A DNA stretch of 36,842 nt from Chloroflexota bacterium (GTDB lineage Bacteria; Chloroflexota; Anaerolineae; Anaerolineales; Villigracilaceae). Made by a program: the position numbers and the translations under genes. Below are positions 36,499 to 36,842 of the stretch, one piece after another; positions within the stretch are counted from its first letter, which is position 1, and the number at the start of each line of letters is the position of its first letter. The notes under the pieces were generated by a model. It was not told the origin of the DNA. It was given only the letters and a program-made list of their open reading frames with translations, and did no database searches. The DNA is taken from the NCBI GenBank assembly GCA_016866215.1, contig VGNE01000040.1:1-36842 (forward strand). Direction: 5' to 3'.

Positions 36499-36665
36499 AT
36501 ATCCTTTCCTTCCTTACTGATCTATTGTACAGCGGGCTTGGCAACCTCGCATCCTATCTTGCCGCGCACGTACTTCTTTGCCTGCTTCCTGCCTTCTACA
36601 TCGCGGGCGCGATGACTGCGCTTATCCCGAAAGAAACGGTCACGCGTTTTTTGGGGGTTGTCTAA
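36495..36665 (+). pseudogene. 5' end of a permease gene (YraQ/SO_0444-like), cut by an IS
   Basis: 56 codons, MNILSFLTDLLYSGLGNLAS and so on, to ALIPKETVTRFLG; this is the beginning of permeases of the DUF318/SO_0444 kind, which stand beside ArsR regulators. A full gene has about 300 codons or more. At about 36655-36660 the sequence changes to transposon DNA, and the frame stops five bases later. The rest of the gene, if it still exists, would be beyond the far end of the element, outside the window. Confidence 0.8.
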
Positions 36666-36712
36666 AAAGAGGATGGAAAACATGGAAAAAGAGTCAGGAG
36701 AGAGCGAGAGAT

Positions 36713-36744
36713 AAAAAAACTGGCGGTCATGGGATCGCCAGTTT
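36713..36744 (-). terminator. terminator of the transposase gene, overlapping its stop codon
   Basis: AAACTGGCG (36717-36725) and CGCCAGTTT (36736-36744) form a 9-bp stem; on the minus strand it is followed by a T-run (A-run 36713-36719). The stop codon (36727-36729) lies in the loop. Confidence 0.8.
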
Positions 36745-36842
36745 TCGTAAATTGTGAGCCATGCAGACCAAGCCCCACTCAATCTCTACCTTTTTCAAAC
36801 CCCTGAGCATGAATCTGCGGAAGTTCATGTTGTGTTTTATAT
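36727..36842 (-). CDS. transposase, C-terminal 37 residues (IS1182-like DDE)
   Basis: The frame is open from the window edge and ends MNFRRFMLRGLKKVEIEWGL and VCMAHNLRKLAIP. The pattern 'FRxFLLRGLxKVxxEWxLxCxAHNLxKL' is that of the end of IS1182-type transposases (DDE domain). The catalytic part is outside the window, so activity cannot be judged. Confidence 0.75.
   Translation of the reverse strand, partial: IKHNMNFRRFMLRGLKKVEIEWGLVCMAHNLRKLAIP

Larger units (their letters stand above)
36657..36842 (-). mobile_element. one end of an IS1182-like insertion sequence (continues beyond the window)
   Basis: From about 36657 (GGTTGTCTAAAAAG) the DNA no longer fits the permease. It contains the end of a transposase gene on the minus strand and its terminator. 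The exact boundary and any target duplication cannot be given, because only one end is in the window. Confidence 0.75.

Noticed and set aside
36522-36782. 86-codon minus-strand frame across the IS boundary
   Set aside because: It joins IS DNA to the permease gene across the insertion point and ignores the transposase frame that has the clear family pattern.

Overview
The window looks like chromosomal DNA of an uncultured or little-studied Chloroflexota bacterium, most likely class Anaerolineae. This is inferred from gene content: the operon containing a 'glutamate mutase L'-like ATPase with no mutase, the SpoIIIAA/R3H ATPase, the TGS-type nucleoside kinase and the DUF389-SH3b protein. It also fits the genome style, with many short intergenic repeats and many small type II toxin-antitoxin genes. 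No database search was possible, so the taxon is an inference.

Layout. 1-3.3 kb: oligoendopeptidase F and the YchF ATPase on the minus strand, separated by a REP-like element. 3.3-5.1 kb: tRNA-Leu(CAA) with its own promoter and terminator, then a promoter, a 34-residue membrane micro-protein and glgC. 5.4-13.6 kb: a tightly coupled operon of mostly uncharacterised membrane and envelope genes around an actin-fold ATPase. It ends in a Thr-rich membrane protein whose LPNTG-TM-basic tail lies behind a one-base frameshift. 13.7-16.5 kb: a phosphohexomutase and a DUF389-SH3b membrane protein on the minus strand. 16.7-20.8 kb: R3H ATPase, tmk, a truncated S51 peptidase, a ClbS/DfsB protein and map. 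20.9-26.4 kb: LOG protein (minus strand), a CbpA-like DnaJ, an HtrA-like lipoprotein protease, an epoxide-hydrolase-like enzyme, an EamA transporter and a DUF92 protein. 26.4-28.2 kb: an island of small toxin-antitoxin genes, two of them decayed, with one VapBC-like pair enclosed by a duplication of the 3' end of the neighbouring nucleoside kinase gene. 28.5-32.4 kb: nucleoside kinase, ketopantoate reductase and a polyprenyl-phosphate-type glycosyltransferase (minus strand). 32.5-36.0 kb: glpD and glpK with a dead hicA between them. 36.1 kb to the end: an ArsR regulator and a permease gene cut off by an IS1182-like element that continues beyond the window.

Two signals stand out. First, the 5.4-13.6 kb operon has the composition of an envelope-spanning, ATPase-driven machine: three multi-pass or anchored membrane proteins, a zinc-ribbon protein with repeated W-L motifs, an actin-like ATPase, a beta-rich protein and an LPxTG-like protein. 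Second, phased short-motif arrays (period 7, 8 or 10 nt, each with its own motif) sit at gene edges. They abut start codons, run through stop codons and are inserted in frame in coding sequence; at least seven are present.

Many genes seem to be transcribed from extended -10 promoters (TGnTATAAT type) placed only 6-12 nt before the ATG, which suggests that leaderless mRNA is common in this organism.
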